The notes: a model not told the origin generated them from the sequence alone. A DNA stretch of 64,000 nucleotides from CAZMNY01 sp964567745 (GCA_964567745.1 CAZMNY010000021.1:73032-137031); one strand, 5' to 3'. Counted from the stretch's first letter, positions 52,998 to 61,741 are shown. A program made the numbers and translations.

Positions 52998-54194
52998 TCA
53001 GCGCAGAAGTTGCTTGCGCAACAAGTTGAGAGCCTGTTTTGCCGTGCGCGAGTGGATGATGTCAGGGTGGCCGATCAGCGAAGTTTCGTGACGCGAAAGT
53101 TCGTACGGCGTGTGCAGCGCAAGCATGGCGTGTTCGTCTGATTCGATCGGATTGTAAATGATGGCCAGCCCATAATCCGTGCCGTGAGTTTGAGCGGCTT
53201 GCGCTGCGAGCCGCTCAATGAGCGTCGCTTGTTCGCCATCCCCGGCCCATTTACCCGCGGCCGATTCATCGCTTAGCAATTGCCCGCCTCGGAAAGACGA
53301 GGAGCCGTGATGGGTAAGCCAGCGGCCAAGCAATCCGCTTCCGACTTCGACGGTCGCCAGCGTGGCGCACTGTTCCTCAAGTTGGCGCAGGACGGCTTCG
53401 GGCAGCTCGATGTCGCCTTCCGCGAAGACCAGTTTGCCAAGCGAGCCGAGAATGGTCTGACGCGTGGGCTCGATTAGCGCCTGGCACGCTTGCGGAGTTT
53501 CGGCGTGGGCGGTGATTCGCAGTGTGATCGTTGCCTGACTGACGGTGATGCCGACGGACGGTTCACGCCCGCGGCGAATCAGATCGGGAAGCATCTGTTC
53601 GAGATGGCTTTCACCGACGCCAAAACACTTCACCAAGTGGTGGTGAATAAACTTACGCCGCCCGCCTAGGTATCCCGCAATTTCCTGCTCAACCGTCTCG
53701 GCCCACATTTCCTTCATCTCGGCCGGCACGCCAGGTAATGCAAATGCCCGACACCGGTTTCCCTCGGCGTGCAACATCATGTCGACGCCGGGTGCCGTCC
53801 CGTGCGGATTGGGTATCGGGCGAGCGTTTTGCGGGAACATGGCTTGGATGCGATTCTTCTCCGGCATGACTCGATTGCGCCGGGTAAACATCGATTCGAT
53901 ATGGGCGAGCATCGACCCATCGAGAATTAACGGCTCGTCCATCGCTTCCGCCATGGCTTGACGAGTCAAGTCGTCGGCAGTCGGACCGAGTCCGCCAGTG
54001 CAGACCACGATTTGCGCGCGTCGAGCTGCGGTGCGGAACACGTCGATGTTCGCCGCCAAATCGTCCCCAACCGTTGTGTGGAATAGGACCGAAATACCCA
54101 AATCGGCCAATCGTTGGCTCAGCCACTGAGTATTTGTGTCGAGCCGCTGACCGCTGGTCAACTCGTCGCCAATTGCGATCACTTCCGCTTGCAT
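52998..54194 (-). CDS. cinA: CinA-family protein with degenerate C-terminal domain
   Basis: The 398-residue protein has the MoaB/MogA-like N-terminal domain of CinA (about 1-170), with GDELTSGQ at 9-16 and TGGLGPTADD at 66-75, which in family members hydrolyses ADP-ribose-type pyrophosphates. The linker includes RRNRVMPEKNRIQAMFP. The C-terminal domain (about 250-398) aligns in form with the NMN deamidase domain. Where active enzymes have AESCTGG, this protein reads VEVGSGL, so the deamidase is probably inactive. It is 19 bases downstream of the DUF695-RraB gene and likely co-transcribed. Confidence 0.88.
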   Translation of the reverse strand: MQAEVIAIGDELTSGQRLDTNTQWLSQRLADLGISVLFHTTVGDDLAANIDVFRTAARRAQIVVCTGGLGPTADDLTRQAMAEAMDEPLILDGSMLAHIESMFTRRNRVMPEKNRIQAMFPQNARPIPNPHGTAPGVDMMLHAEGNRCRAFALPGVPAEMKEMWAETVEQEIAGYLGGRRKFIHHHLVKCFGVGESHLEQMLPDLIRRGREPSVGITVSQATITLRITAHAETPQACQALIEPTRQTILGSLGKLVFAEGDIELPEAVLRQLEEQCATLATVEVGSGLLGRWLTHHGSSSFRGGQLLSDESAAGKWAGDGEQATLIERLAAQAAQTHGTDYGLAIIYNPIESDEHAMLALHTPYELSRHETSLIGHPDIIHSRTAKQALNLLRKQLLR

Positions 54195-54213
54195 GCCGCT
54201 ATTCCAAACCTGA

Positions 54214-54972
54214 TCACGGCGATTCTGCTGTTACTACGGCCGTTTCCCAGCCGTCATAGTCACCATCGCATTGGACGGTAAGGTCGTACAGTCGCATCAC
54301 CTCGTCGTTGACGCTTTCAATGTTGACGGCGTGCGTCTTAATGAGGTTGAGCACATAGGGACGATCATCCGGGCCCTCGTCATGTTCGTCTGCGACTTCA
54401 AATCCAGTCCGCGCGAGTCTCGAAAGAAATGTTGTGCGCGATTCGACTTGCTCGAAATAGATCCAGTGCTGGACCTCGCGCGGTTCGTCAAGTTGATCGC
54501 CATGTTCTTCGAGCTGGCGAACAACTCGTCCGTTCTGAATCGTCTGAAACTCACGAGGTCCCGGATAGAGAAAACAAAAATAGACTTGCCAGTCGGGGTC
54601 GGTTCGGCCGCCGATTTCATACGAGTATTGCGGGTGCGCTGCGAGCGCTTTGGCAAACTCGGATTCAACGTCGCGAGTCGCTGAGTAGAAATAGAAATCG
54701 CGGCTGCCGCCGGACGTGTTCCGGCCCGCGTACAAGGTCTCCGCACTGGTGTTCTCCGCGGCCGAGGAGAGCGCGTCTTCGATCTCGCATAACGCGGCCA
54801 TCTCGTCCTTGCTCGACAGTCCGTCGGGTCGAGGGTCTCGCATTATCACACGCACCCAAATCAGCTCGTTGATCTCATCGATTCGATCGAAATCACGCAA
54901 CGAGAGGTCGAGAAAGACCGAAGCGGGTTGGTCTTCCACCAAGCAGAAATAGAAATCCCATTCGTGCTCCAT
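54214..54972 (-). CDS. DUF695-RraB fusion protein
   Basis: The 252-residue cytosolic protein joins an N-terminal DUF695-like domain (about 1-140; EHEWDFYFCLVEDQPASVFLDL cut as WDFYFCLVEDQPAS) to a C-terminal RraB-like domain (about 150-235; RQLEEHGDQLDEPREVQHW, FLSRLARTGFEV). RraB inhibits RNase E in gammaproteobacteria. Here only the fold family is claimed. The start was set at ATG 54972, with GAGG 7 bases upstream. It is the first gene of a likely two-gene operon with cinA and is divergent from the copper ATPase gene. Confidence 0.8.
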   Translation of the reverse strand: MEHEWDFYFCLVEDQPASVFLDLSLRDFDRIDEINELIWVRVIMRDPRPDGLSSKDEMAALCEIEDALSSAAENTSAETLYAGRNTSGGSRDFYFYSATRDVESEFAKALAAHPQYSYEIGGRTDPDWQVYFCFLYPGPREFQTIQNGRVVRQLEEHGDQLDEPREVQHWIYFEQVESRTTFLSRLARTGFEVADEHDEGPDDRPYVLNLIKTHAVNIESVNDEVMRLYDLTVQCDGDYDGWETAVVTAESP

Positions 54973-55120
54973 TGTTTGGCCTCGCGCCGGGTGGTGCATT
55001 CGCCCAGTGCGGCGTCAACAGGTTCGCACTGGTTTATTTCCCTCGCATTGTAGCGGATGGCTTCATTTAGCCGCACCCCAACCCCTGGTCGCGGCGACAG
55101 TCGCTGCGGATAATGAGCCC

Positions 55121-57748
55121 ATGACGACGATTCTGATCGAAATAACCGGCATGCATTGCCAGGGCTGTGTGCGATCGGTCACCGGCGCGCTGACGGCGTT
55201 GCCGGGCGTCGCGAACGTTCAGGTTTCCCTGGAGCAGGAATCGGCGTCGGTCGACCTCGACGCCGGAATCAGCGGGGCCGAGATGATTCCGGGGATCGAA
55301 CAAGCGATCCGCGATTGTGGCTTTCAGCTTCAAGCAATTTCTCGCGATGAAACGGCCGGCGTCGCAAGCGGGCAAAGTGAAGCCAACGATCGCACGATCG
55401 ATCCCGATGATAAAGCAGTTCCGCTTTACTCGATTGGGCAGTTGGGGCAAGATGCCAGAATAGGGCCGTCGCTGGAAGAATCGCCGAGCAATTTTCCGAC
55501 TGAGGATCGCCCAGATTCGCCGAGTCGAGAAACTGCTCGCTCCCAATCGCCTTCAGTTGCCGGATTCGCGATCAAACTCGAAATCGAGGGAATGCACTGC
55601 GCGAGTTGCGTGAGTCAAGTCGAGTCGGCGCTATCACAAGTCGGGCAAGTCGCTTCGGCTCATGTCAATCTACCGCTCAAACAGGCCACGGTTCGAACGG
55701 CCAAGTCTGCGTCGCCGGTTAATGTCGAGAGCTTGATTGACGCCGTTCGGCGCGCCGGCTATTCGGCTCGTGTCGCCTTGGACTCCGCCGAAAGAGTCGA
55801 GCAGATCGAGTTGAGGGACTTGGCGGAGCGTCGAGGTTGGCTGCTTCGCGGCGCGGCGTCCGCCGTGGCCTTGGTATTGTTGTTGGCCGCAGGTCCATTG
55901 GCTTGGATTCCCTCGTACGGCGGATGGTTCAGCTTTGTCATCGCCAGCGTCTTGCAAATCTATGCCGGCGGTCCTTTCTTTATCGGCGCCTTTCGCCGTC
56001 TCTCCGCCGGATCGGCCAACATGGACACGCTCGTCGCGTTGGGAACGGGAGTCGCATTTGCGGCTGCGGTGGCGGGGCATTTCGGCATCGGGGAACGAAT
56101 GACGTTCGCTGAGCCCGCGATGATTTTTACGTTTCTCACAACTGGGAAATGGTTGGAGTCTCGCGCGCGAGGTCAAGCCTCCAAAGCGATCTTCGGACTG
56201 ATGAAGCTGACTTCCGACGAAGCGAAGGTTGTTCGAAAAGGCGTGGCGGAATCGGTGGCGACGCGCGACGTGCTTTGCGGCGAGACGATCCTTGTCGAGC
56301 CAGGCGAAACCGCGCCGCTGGACGCGATTGTGTCCGATGGTGTCTCGCACATGAACGAGAGTTGGTTGACTGGCGAGTCGACGCCCGTGCCGAAGCAAGT
56401 TGGCGAGACGATCTTCGCCGGTGCGATCAACTTGGATGGCGCACTTCAAGCCAACGTGACACGTGAGCTCGACGACACAACGCTCGCGCAAGTTGTTCAC
56501 TTGGTTCATGAAACGCAGCAGACGAAGACAGATGTGCAGCGCCTGGCCGATCAGGTTGTGGCTTGGTTCGTGCCCATCGTGCTGGCCATCGCTTTCGTCA
56601 CCACAATCGGTTGGTCGGTGGCGGGCGACTGGACGAGCGGGGTGCGTTGCGCCGTGGCGGTCTTAGTCGTTGCATGCCCCTGCGCGCTCGGTTTGGCGAC
56701 GCCCATGGCCATTCTTGTCGGCAGCAGTCGAGGCGCCCGTCGCGGCATCTTAGTGAAGAACGCCCAGTCGCTTGAATCGGGCGGCATCGTCGATGTGGTT
56801 TTGCTCGATAAGACAGGCACGATTACCGCGGGACAGCCCGAGGTCGTCGCGGTGGGCGTTGAGCCCGGCGTGAAGGACGACGTGCTCTTGCAGATCGCCG
56901 CTTCGGTCGAGTCGTCGAGTCGCCACCCACTGGCGGCCGCTATCGCGAGGCGGGCGAAACTCGAAGGCTTGGAGACGCGAGTTGCATCGGAGTTGGTGAT
57001 TCACGAGGGGCTGGGGATCGAGGCCAAACTCGACTCGGACCGAATTCTAATCGGCGCCGCTCGGTTGTTGGCTCGAGAAGGAATCGAGGTTCCCGCTGCT
57101 CAAGTCGAGCAAGCCGCCGTCCACGAAGAGTCGTCAAAAACCGTTGTTTGGATCTCCAAGCAAGACCATTTGCTGGGCTGGATTGCGATCGCCGATCCCA
57201 TTCCTTCCGAATCTCACGAGGCGGTCGCCGAGCTGAAGCGACGAGGGATTGAAGTCGTGATGTTGACCGGCGACCAGGAAAAAACAGCCGAGGCGGTAGC
57301 GCGCGAAGTCGGAGTCTCTCGAGTCAAGGCGGAACTCAAGCCGCAAGATAAACTCGATTTTGTTGACCGGCTGCGGCGTGAGGGGCGAGTGGTGGCGATG
57401 GTCGGAGACGGCGTCAACGATGGACCCGCTCTCGTGGCGGCGGATGTCGGGCTGGCCATGGGCGCTGGAGCGGACATCGCGGTTGATTCCGCTGACATCG
57501 TTCTCGTAAACTCGGGGCTTCACGGTGCCGTTGAAACGCTCGATTTGGCCAAGTCGACTCGGTCCATTGTCCGCCAAAATCTGGCTTGGGCATTCGGCTA
57601 CAATGTCGTATTGCTTCCCGTAGCGGCTGGGCTGTTCGCAAATGTTGGTCTCCGCCTTCATCCGGCGATGGCCGCCGCCGCCATGGCCATGTCGAGCATT
57701 TCTGTCGTGCTCAATGCGCTTCGCGTCGGTTGGCGCTCATCACATTGA
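55121..57748 (+). CDS. copA: Copper-transporting P1B-type ATPase with two heavy-metal-associated domains
   Basis: The 875-residue pump has two N-terminal HMA metal-binding domains, GMHCQGC at 10-16 and GMHCASC at 157-163, separated by an approximately 80-residue polar linker. The transmembrane core includes the transport motif C519-P520-C521, the actuator loop LTGESTPVPK, the phosphorylation site D563 in DKTGT, SSRHPLAAA with the conserved HP dipeptide, and GDGVNDGPAL. CPC plus C-terminal NPVV-like and MSSISVVLNALR features indicate Cu(I) export. No copper-responsive operator was recognised upstream. Confidence 0.95.
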   Translation: MTTILIEITGMHCQGCVRSVTGALTALPGVANVQVSLEQESASVDLDAGISGAEMIPGIEQAIRDCGFQLQAISRDETAGVASGQSEANDRTIDPDDKAVPLYSIGQLGQDARIGPSLEESPSNFPTEDRPDSPSRETARSQSPSVAGFAIKLEIEGMHCASCVSQVESALSQVGQVASAHVNLPLKQATVRTAKSASPVNVESLIDAVRRAGYSARVALDSAERVEQIELRDLAERRGWLLRGAASAVALVLLLAAGPLAWIPSYGGWFSFVIASVLQIYAGGPFFIGAFRRLSAGSANMDTLVALGTGVAFAAAVAGHFGIGERMTFAEPAMIFTFLTTGKWLESRARGQASKAIFGLMKLTSDEAKVVRKGVAESVATRDVLCGETILVEPGETAPLDAIVSDGVSHMNESWLTGESTPVPKQVGETIFAGAINLDGALQANVTRELDDTTLAQVVHLVHETQQTKTDVQRLADQVVAWFVPIVLAIAFVTTIGWSVAGDWTSGVRCAVAVLVVACPCALGLATPMAILVGSSRGARRGILVKNAQSLESGGIVDVVLLDKTGTITAGQPEVVAVGVEPGVKDDVLLQIAASVESSSRHPLAAAIARRAKLEGLETRVASELVIHEGLGIEAKLDSDRILIGAARLLAREGIEVPAAQVEQAAVHEESSKTVVWISKQDHLLGWIAIADPIPSESHEAVAELKRRGIEVVMLTGDQEKTAEAVAREVGVSRVKAELKPQDKLDFVDRLRREGRVVAMVGDGVNDGPALVAADVGLAMGAGADIAVDSADIVLVNSGLHGAVETLDLAKSTRSIVRQNLAWAFGYNVVLLPVAAGLFANVGLRLHPAMAAAAMAMSSISVVLNALRVGWRSSH

Positions 57749-57873
57749 CACTCGGCAAAGTCAAACCTAAGATCGCAACTCAATCAGACAGCGATAACTA
57801 GCGTTACGTCAAGAGAGAGTCTTTTCGATATGCCAATTCCGACCTTCCCTTCTGCTGCGGAGTTCGACTAACA

Positions 57874-58752
57874 ATGGATCAATTTGTCGGGTGCGAACAC
57901 TGCGTGCGAGAAAACGAACCGCTTGCTCCTTACACCTGGTTGCGAGTCGGCGGCGTGGCTGAGTTTCTGGCCGAGCCGACTTCCGTTGAGGAACTGCGGA
58001 AGCTCGTCGTGATCTGCCGCGAGAATGACATTCCGGCCAGAATTCTGGGCGGCGGCTCCAATCTGATCGTTCGAGACGAGGGCGTGCCCGGGCTCGTCAT
58101 TTCGCTAGCCGCTCCCGCCTTCACGTCGATCACGCCTGAAAACAATCGGATACGGGCTGGCGGCGGTGCCAAATTGGGGCATGTGGTCTCGGTGGCGGTC
58201 CGCGAGGGCTTGGCTGGACTCGAACAACTCGTCGGCGTGCCCGGAACGATCGGCGGCGCGCTGCACGGAAATGTCGGCGCCAATGGAGTTGCGATCGGCG
58301 AATGGACCCAATCCGCGACCGTCATGAATCGTTCTGGGGAAATTATCACCTACCAACGCGATGACTTGCGATTCTCCTATCGCAAGTCGAGTCTCGATGA
58401 ATTGGCGATTCTTGAGGCCGAGTTCGAGTTCGACACGGATGACACGGCCAACTTGACAAAACGAATGCAAAAACTCTGGATCATTCGCAAGAGCCAACAG
58501 CCGCAAACCGGCCAGAATTCCATCACTGTCTTCAAAGATCCCTCGGGTGCCAGCGCATCAAGCCTGCTGAGCGATGCTGGGTTGCAGGGAATGGGCGTTG
58601 GAGAGGTTGAGATCAGCGGTCGCGATCCTAATTCCATCGTCACTCGACAAGGTGCGACCGCCGCCGACGCGATTCGCTTGATCGAATTGATGGCGGATCA
58701 AGTTCACGAACGGTTGGGAGTTGAGCTGGAGCGCGAAGTCGAAATCTGGTAA
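57874..58752 (+). CDS. murB: UDP-N-acetylenolpyruvoylglucosamine reductase
   Basis: The 292-residue cytosolic flavoenzyme catalyses the NADPH-dependent second step of UDP-MurNAc synthesis. The FAD domain contains TWLRVGGVAEFL and ILGGGSNLIVRDEG. VPGTIGGALHGNVGANG is typical, RFSYRKSSL carries the Tyr/Arg active-site element, and GASASSLLSDAGL holds the catalytic Ser region. The terminal VELEREVEIW has the conserved Glu. Length fits type II MurB. It shows that peptidoglycan precursors are made. The FtsQ-like gene follows after about 200 bases, as in division-cell-wall clusters. Confidence 0.95.
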   Translation: MDQFVGCEHCVRENEPLAPYTWLRVGGVAEFLAEPTSVEELRKLVVICRENDIPARILGGGSNLIVRDEGVPGLVISLAAPAFTSITPENNRIRAGGGAKLGHVVSVAVREGLAGLEQLVGVPGTIGGALHGNVGANGVAIGEWTQSATVMNRSGEIITYQRDDLRFSYRKSSLDELAILEAEFEFDTDDTANLTKRMQKLWIIRKSQQPQTGQNSITVFKDPSGASASSLLSDAGLQGMGVGEVEISGRDPNSIVTRQGATAADAIRLIELMADQVHERLGVELEREVEIW

Positions 58753-58941
58753 TTCACTCGTTGCGGTTCCTTGATCGAGAAGATTCGAGTGGGCCGAGAT
58801 CGTCGATTCGCTGCGGCCGTTGAAGTTCTCTTCGAGCCATCTCTCACCCCGAGGGTGGCACAGGACGAGTTGAACAGGTTGTTGGCTTTCGGTGCCAGGA
58901 ACTAGATTCCCGAGTGTTGACGCCCATCGTATGTTGCCGTC

Positions 58942-58949
58942 AAGGAGGA
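58942..58949 (+). promoter_or_regulatory. Strong ribosome binding site of the FtsQ-like gene
   Basis: AAGGAGGA ends 4 bases before ATG 58954. It decides the start and suggests efficient translation compared with murB, which lacks an obvious SD site. Confidence 0.8.
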
Positions 58950-58953
58950 TGGC

Positions 58954-59868
58954 ATGGCCCGAACCAGCAAGAAATCACAGAGCTTGATTGCGGGACTGCT
59001 CAGCCCGTTGAAGAGAGACGGGGTCAGTTGGATCGCGGTGATGCTGCTTGTCGTCGCCGTTCCGCTTGCTTTGCTAGCTGCCTACCAGGAGTGGGGCGGA
59101 GTGATCACGGGTAGCGGCATCTACTTGGTTGAGGCAGAGGAGATCCACGTCACGCCGCCACAGCCGACTTGGATTTACGGCAATGTGAAAGCGGAGGTCA
59201 TACGCGATGGAAGCCTCTGCGAACTCTCTGCGCTCGACACGGATCTCACTCGGCGAATGATCGATGCCTTCGAGGTTCATCCTTGGGTCGAATCGGTCGA
59301 ACGTCTCTCGAAAGAACACCCCAATCGGGTCCGCGTTCGGCTTGCCTATCGGCGCCCAATCGCGATGGTCGAAGTTCATGATGGCGAGCGTCGCTGGGTA
59401 TCGCCCATCGATCAGTATGGCTACGTACTGCCCACGGACGGATTTGCCAACAAACTTGATAACCTTGAGGACTACCTTCGAATTCATGTCGGAGGCAATT
59501 TGGCTCCTGGCGTCGCTGGCACATTGTGGTCCGACGTGCGAGTGCGTGATGCCGCAGCCGTTGCGCAAGTTGTTCACAAGAGGTGGAAATCGCTTGGGCT
59601 CTATCGCGTTGTCGCTCTGCCCGCCTCGCAAGACTACCGCACTCCTCAGTTTTCACTGGCAACGCGAAGTCGAGCACCAGTAATCTGGGGAAGCGCGCCA
59701 GGCCGCGAGGAGGCTCATGAAGCGCGAGCCGCTGACAAGCTTATTGGGTTGGTCGCCTACGTTGCCAAGAACGGTCCGCTCGACGACATTCCAACGAGCC
59801 AGACACTCGATCTTCGCAAGGCCAGCGGCGTAACCGTCTCGCCCCGAACCGCTCGCGTTCCAGATTGA
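58954..59868 (+). CDS. ftsQ: FtsQ/DivIB-like division protein
   Basis: The 304-residue protein has a short basic cytoplasmic N-terminus, one membrane helix (about 26-46) and a periplasmic POTRA-like region (about 60-135), with FEVHPWVESVERLSKEHPNRVRVRL cut here as HPWVESVERLSKEHPNRV. This is the usual FtsQ sequence pattern. A beta-rich domain follows (WVSPIDQYGYVLP is the FtsQ-like segment). FtsQ is a bitopic scaffold of the divisome. Its place behind murB supports the call, but overall similarity looks low and a POTRA protein of another role remains possible. Confidence 0.72.
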   Translation: MARTSKKSQSLIAGLLSPLKRDGVSWIAVMLLVVAVPLALLAAYQEWGGVITGSGIYLVEAEEIHVTPPQPTWIYGNVKAEVIRDGSLCELSALDTDLTRRMIDAFEVHPWVESVERLSKEHPNRVRVRLAYRRPIAMVEVHDGERRWVSPIDQYGYVLPTDGFANKLDNLEDYLRIHVGGNLAPGVAGTLWSDVRVRDAAAVAQVVHKRWKSLGLYRVVALPASQDYRTPQFSLATRSRAPVIWGSAPGREEAHEARAADKLIGLVAYVAKNGPLDDIPTSQTLDLRKASGVTVSPRTARVPD

Positions 59869-59871
59869 TTT

Positions 59872-59919
59872 TAGAACTTGGGCCAAGAAAAGCACTAGAA
59901 CTCGGGCCAAGAAAAGCAA
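59872..59919. repeat. Two tandem copies of a 24-base imperfect repeat
   Basis: TAGAACTTGGGCCAAGAAAA begins the first copy at 59872-59895. The second at 59896-59919 differs by one internal T-to-C change and the last base. The repeats lie directly after the ftsQ stop codon, in the gap before the converging csrA gene. Confidence 0.85.
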
Positions 59920-59950
59920 GCGCGGCTCAAGATTCGGCTACGAGTTGACG

Positions 59951-60142
59951 CTAACGTTGAGCTCGGGCGGATGCATTTTCGGGGGCGTTCAGCTTGTCCA
60001 TGAGCTCTTGCCGAACGACGGGCATTTCCTCGGGGGCTTCGATGCCGATTCGCACCCCGCCCCCCGTGATTCGAACGACGGTGACGGTGATTCCGTCACC
60101 AATGAGAATCCTCTCTCCGACTTTGCGACTGAGAACAAGCAT
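59951..60142 (-). CDS. csrA: Carbon storage regulator CsrA
   Basis: The 63-residue RNA-binding dimer begins MLVLSRKVGERILIGDGI, with L4 and R44 (PVVRQEL) at the positions known to contact GGA motifs. The core ends in IEAPEEMPVVRQEL as in standard CsrA. It represses or stabilises mRNAs by binding GGA sites near ribosome sites. A much longer in-frame extension upstream exists but is not coding; the ATG at 60142 gives the exact family length and has AGGGA upstream. It does not sit next to flagellar genes or fliW here. Leader features suggest autoregulation. Confidence 0.95.
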   Translation of the reverse strand: MLVLSRKVGERILIGDGITVTVVRITGGGVRIGIEAPEEMPVVRQELMDKLNAPENASARAQR

Positions 60143-60146
60143 GTTT

Positions 60147-60177
60147 CGTCCCTGTCGGCAAACCACGTCCCACGTGG
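60147..60177 (-). promoter_or_regulatory. Two GGA motifs in the csrA leader, likely CsrA sites
   Basis: On the minus strand, ACAGGGACG at 60155-60147 resembles the CsrA SELEX consensus ACARGGAUG and overlaps the SD sequence, 4 bases before the ATG. Upstream, CCACGT/ACGTGG form a perfect stem at 60163-60177 with a GGG loop, placing a second GGA at the loop edge. Paired GGA sites of this kind are the usual basis of CsrA self-repression. Confidence 0.55.
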
Positions 60178-60247
60178 CACCCGTCCTTGCAGCGAGAATG
60201 TCCGCCCCAACTTTGAGACAGCGCTGAGTCGTCCACCAGATTCCGCA

Positions 60248-60276
60248 AGTGTATCGCTCCATAACACCGATTGCAA
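60248..60276 (-). promoter_or_regulatory. Possible csrA promoter
   Basis: On the minus strand TTGCAA (60276-60271) and TACACT (60253-60248) are separated by exactly 17 bases; each matches 4 of 6 consensus positions. Transcription from here would give a csrA leader of about 100 bases containing both GGA motifs. Confidence 0.4.
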
Positions 60277-60342
60277 GCAAATGCTGTTGGCGAAATGCAG
60301 GCATTCTATGTCGCGGAGAATGGGGTGAATGGGAATCTTGGG

Positions 60343-61518
60343 CTATTTTTCTAGATAGCAATCGTTTGCGGCTGCGACGCCGCAACCCGACTCGAATTCG
60401 TGTCCTTGCTCGGCCAAGAGTTGTTCGAGCGCCGTGAGTAGCAGCAGCACGTTTTGCATCCGGCAGGCGTAGCCCATCAGGCCGATTCGCCAGACCTTGC
60501 CCTTGAAGGCGCCGAGTCCGCCGCCGATTTCGATCCCAAAGCGATTGAGCAAGTCGGATCGCAGTCTCGCGTCGTCGACGCCTGAGGGAATTTGCACGGC
60601 GTTGAGCATCGGCAGCCGGAAACCTTCTTGGGCCGTCAATTGAAGCCCGAGCGAATCCAGACCGGCCTTGAGGGCGAGATGATTTCGCGTGTGGCGGGCA
60701 AAGCATTCGTCGAGGCCCTCTTCGAGGATGATTCGAAGTGCTTCATAGAGCCCGTAGTTCATGTTGATGGGGGCGGTGTGGTGGTAGACGCGATTGCTTC
60801 CCCAGTAGTTGGCGAGCATCGAGACGTCGAGATACCAGCTTTGTACCTTGGTTTTGCGATTGAGGATGCAATCCAGCGCTCGGTCACTGAAGGAAATCGG
60901 AGCGAGGCCGGGCGGGCAACTAAGGCATTTCTGTGAGCCCGAGTAGATGGCGTCGATATTCCAGGCATCGACCTCGACGGGAACGCCGCCCAATGAGGTG
61001 ACGGCGTCGACCAACATCATCGCACCCGCGTCGTGAACCTGTTTCGATATCGAATCGATAGGTTGCCAGGCGCCGGTTGAAGTTTCGGCCATGACCAGGC
61101 CGACCACCTTGGGTTGCACGCGTTCGAGGACCGGCTGCAAGTCGTCGACGTCGAAGACTTCGCCCCAAGGTTTTTCGATCGTCGTGACCACTCCCCCTGC
61201 TCGAGCGGCCACATCGGCCATTCGCATGCCGAACACTCCGTTGACGCCGATGACGACGGGGTCGCCCGGTTCGATCAGGTTGACGATCGTGGCTTCCATG
61301 CCCGCGGATCCGGTGGCGCTGATGGCCATCGTCATCCGATTTTGCGTTCGAAAGAGGGTCCGCAGCATATCCTGCAGTCCATCCATTACGTCCAAAAAAT
61401 AAGGGTCCAGATGCCCAACCGTGGGCTTGGACATTGCCTCGAGGACTCGCGGATGGATATCACTTGGTCCCGGCCCCATCAGTGTGCGGACGGGCGGGTT
61501 GAGTGGCGCGTGGGGCAT
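60343..61518 (-). CDS. Class V aminotransferase, alanine-glyoxylate/serine-pyruvate type
   Basis: The 391-residue PLP enzyme of fold type I has the AGXT-like N-terminal motif LMGPGPSDIHPRVLEAM. The cofactor-binding segment is ATGSAGMEATI. LMLVDAVTSLGGVPVEVDAW carries the Asp that pairs with PLP nitrogen, cut here as VDAVTSLGGVP. The Schiff-base lysine is in SGSQKCLSCPPG, and the substrate-binding Arg region is near the C-terminus (VWRIGLMG). It probably transfers an amino group from alanine or serine to glyoxylate or pyruvate. It lies upstream of csrA on the same strand. Confidence 0.9.
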   Translation of the reverse strand: MPHAPLNPPVRTLMGPGPSDIHPRVLEAMSKPTVGHLDPYFLDVMDGLQDMLRTLFRTQNRMTMAISATGSAGMEATIVNLIEPGDPVVIGVNGVFGMRMADVAARAGGVVTTIEKPWGEVFDVDDLQPVLERVQPKVVGLVMAETSTGAWQPIDSISKQVHDAGAMMLVDAVTSLGGVPVEVDAWNIDAIYSGSQKCLSCPPGLAPISFSDRALDCILNRKTKVQSWYLDVSMLANYWGSNRVYHHTAPINMNYGLYEALRIILEEGLDECFARHTRNHLALKAGLDSLGLQLTAQEGFRLPMLNAVQIPSGVDDARLRSDLLNRFGIEIGGGLGAFKGKVWRIGLMGYACRMQNVLLLLTALEQLLAEQGHEFESGCGVAAANDCYLEK

Positions 61519-61716
61519 CGATGTGTCCGTGCTTCCTGGTGAAAACGCGTGAATTGGGGGTCGTGATTGGCCAGATTTCGCTCATCCAGCCCTAGCGCAG
61601 GTCGGGCGTCGCGTCGGCTCAAACTCACCTCAGTTTACCCGTCTTTCGCCCCGTCCGGGAGTGGCGGCGAGGCCGAGCGAATCGCGTTAGATTGGGGAGT
61701 TTGTCTTCGGTCAAAA

Positions 61717-61741
61717 GCCTCATTTGCGTGTAACATGAGGC
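61717..61741. promoter_or_regulatory. Palindrome upstream of the ECF sigma factor gene
   Basis: GCCTCAT at 61717-61723 is perfectly repeated in inverted form as ATGAGGC at 61735-61741, with an 11-base spacer. It lies 38 bases before the sigma factor start. The geometry fits either a two-turn operator for a dimeric regulator or an RNA hairpin in the leader. Confidence 0.45.

Noticed and set aside
54973..55120. Copper-responsive operator upstream of copA
   Set aside because: No CueR- or CsoR-like inverted repeat was seen in the divergent gap.
60143..60706. N-terminal extension of the csrA frame to a 251-residue protein
   Set aside because: CsrA is 60-70 residues and starts MLVLSRK; the extension is Arg-rich, has no domain and overlaps the aminotransferase gene.
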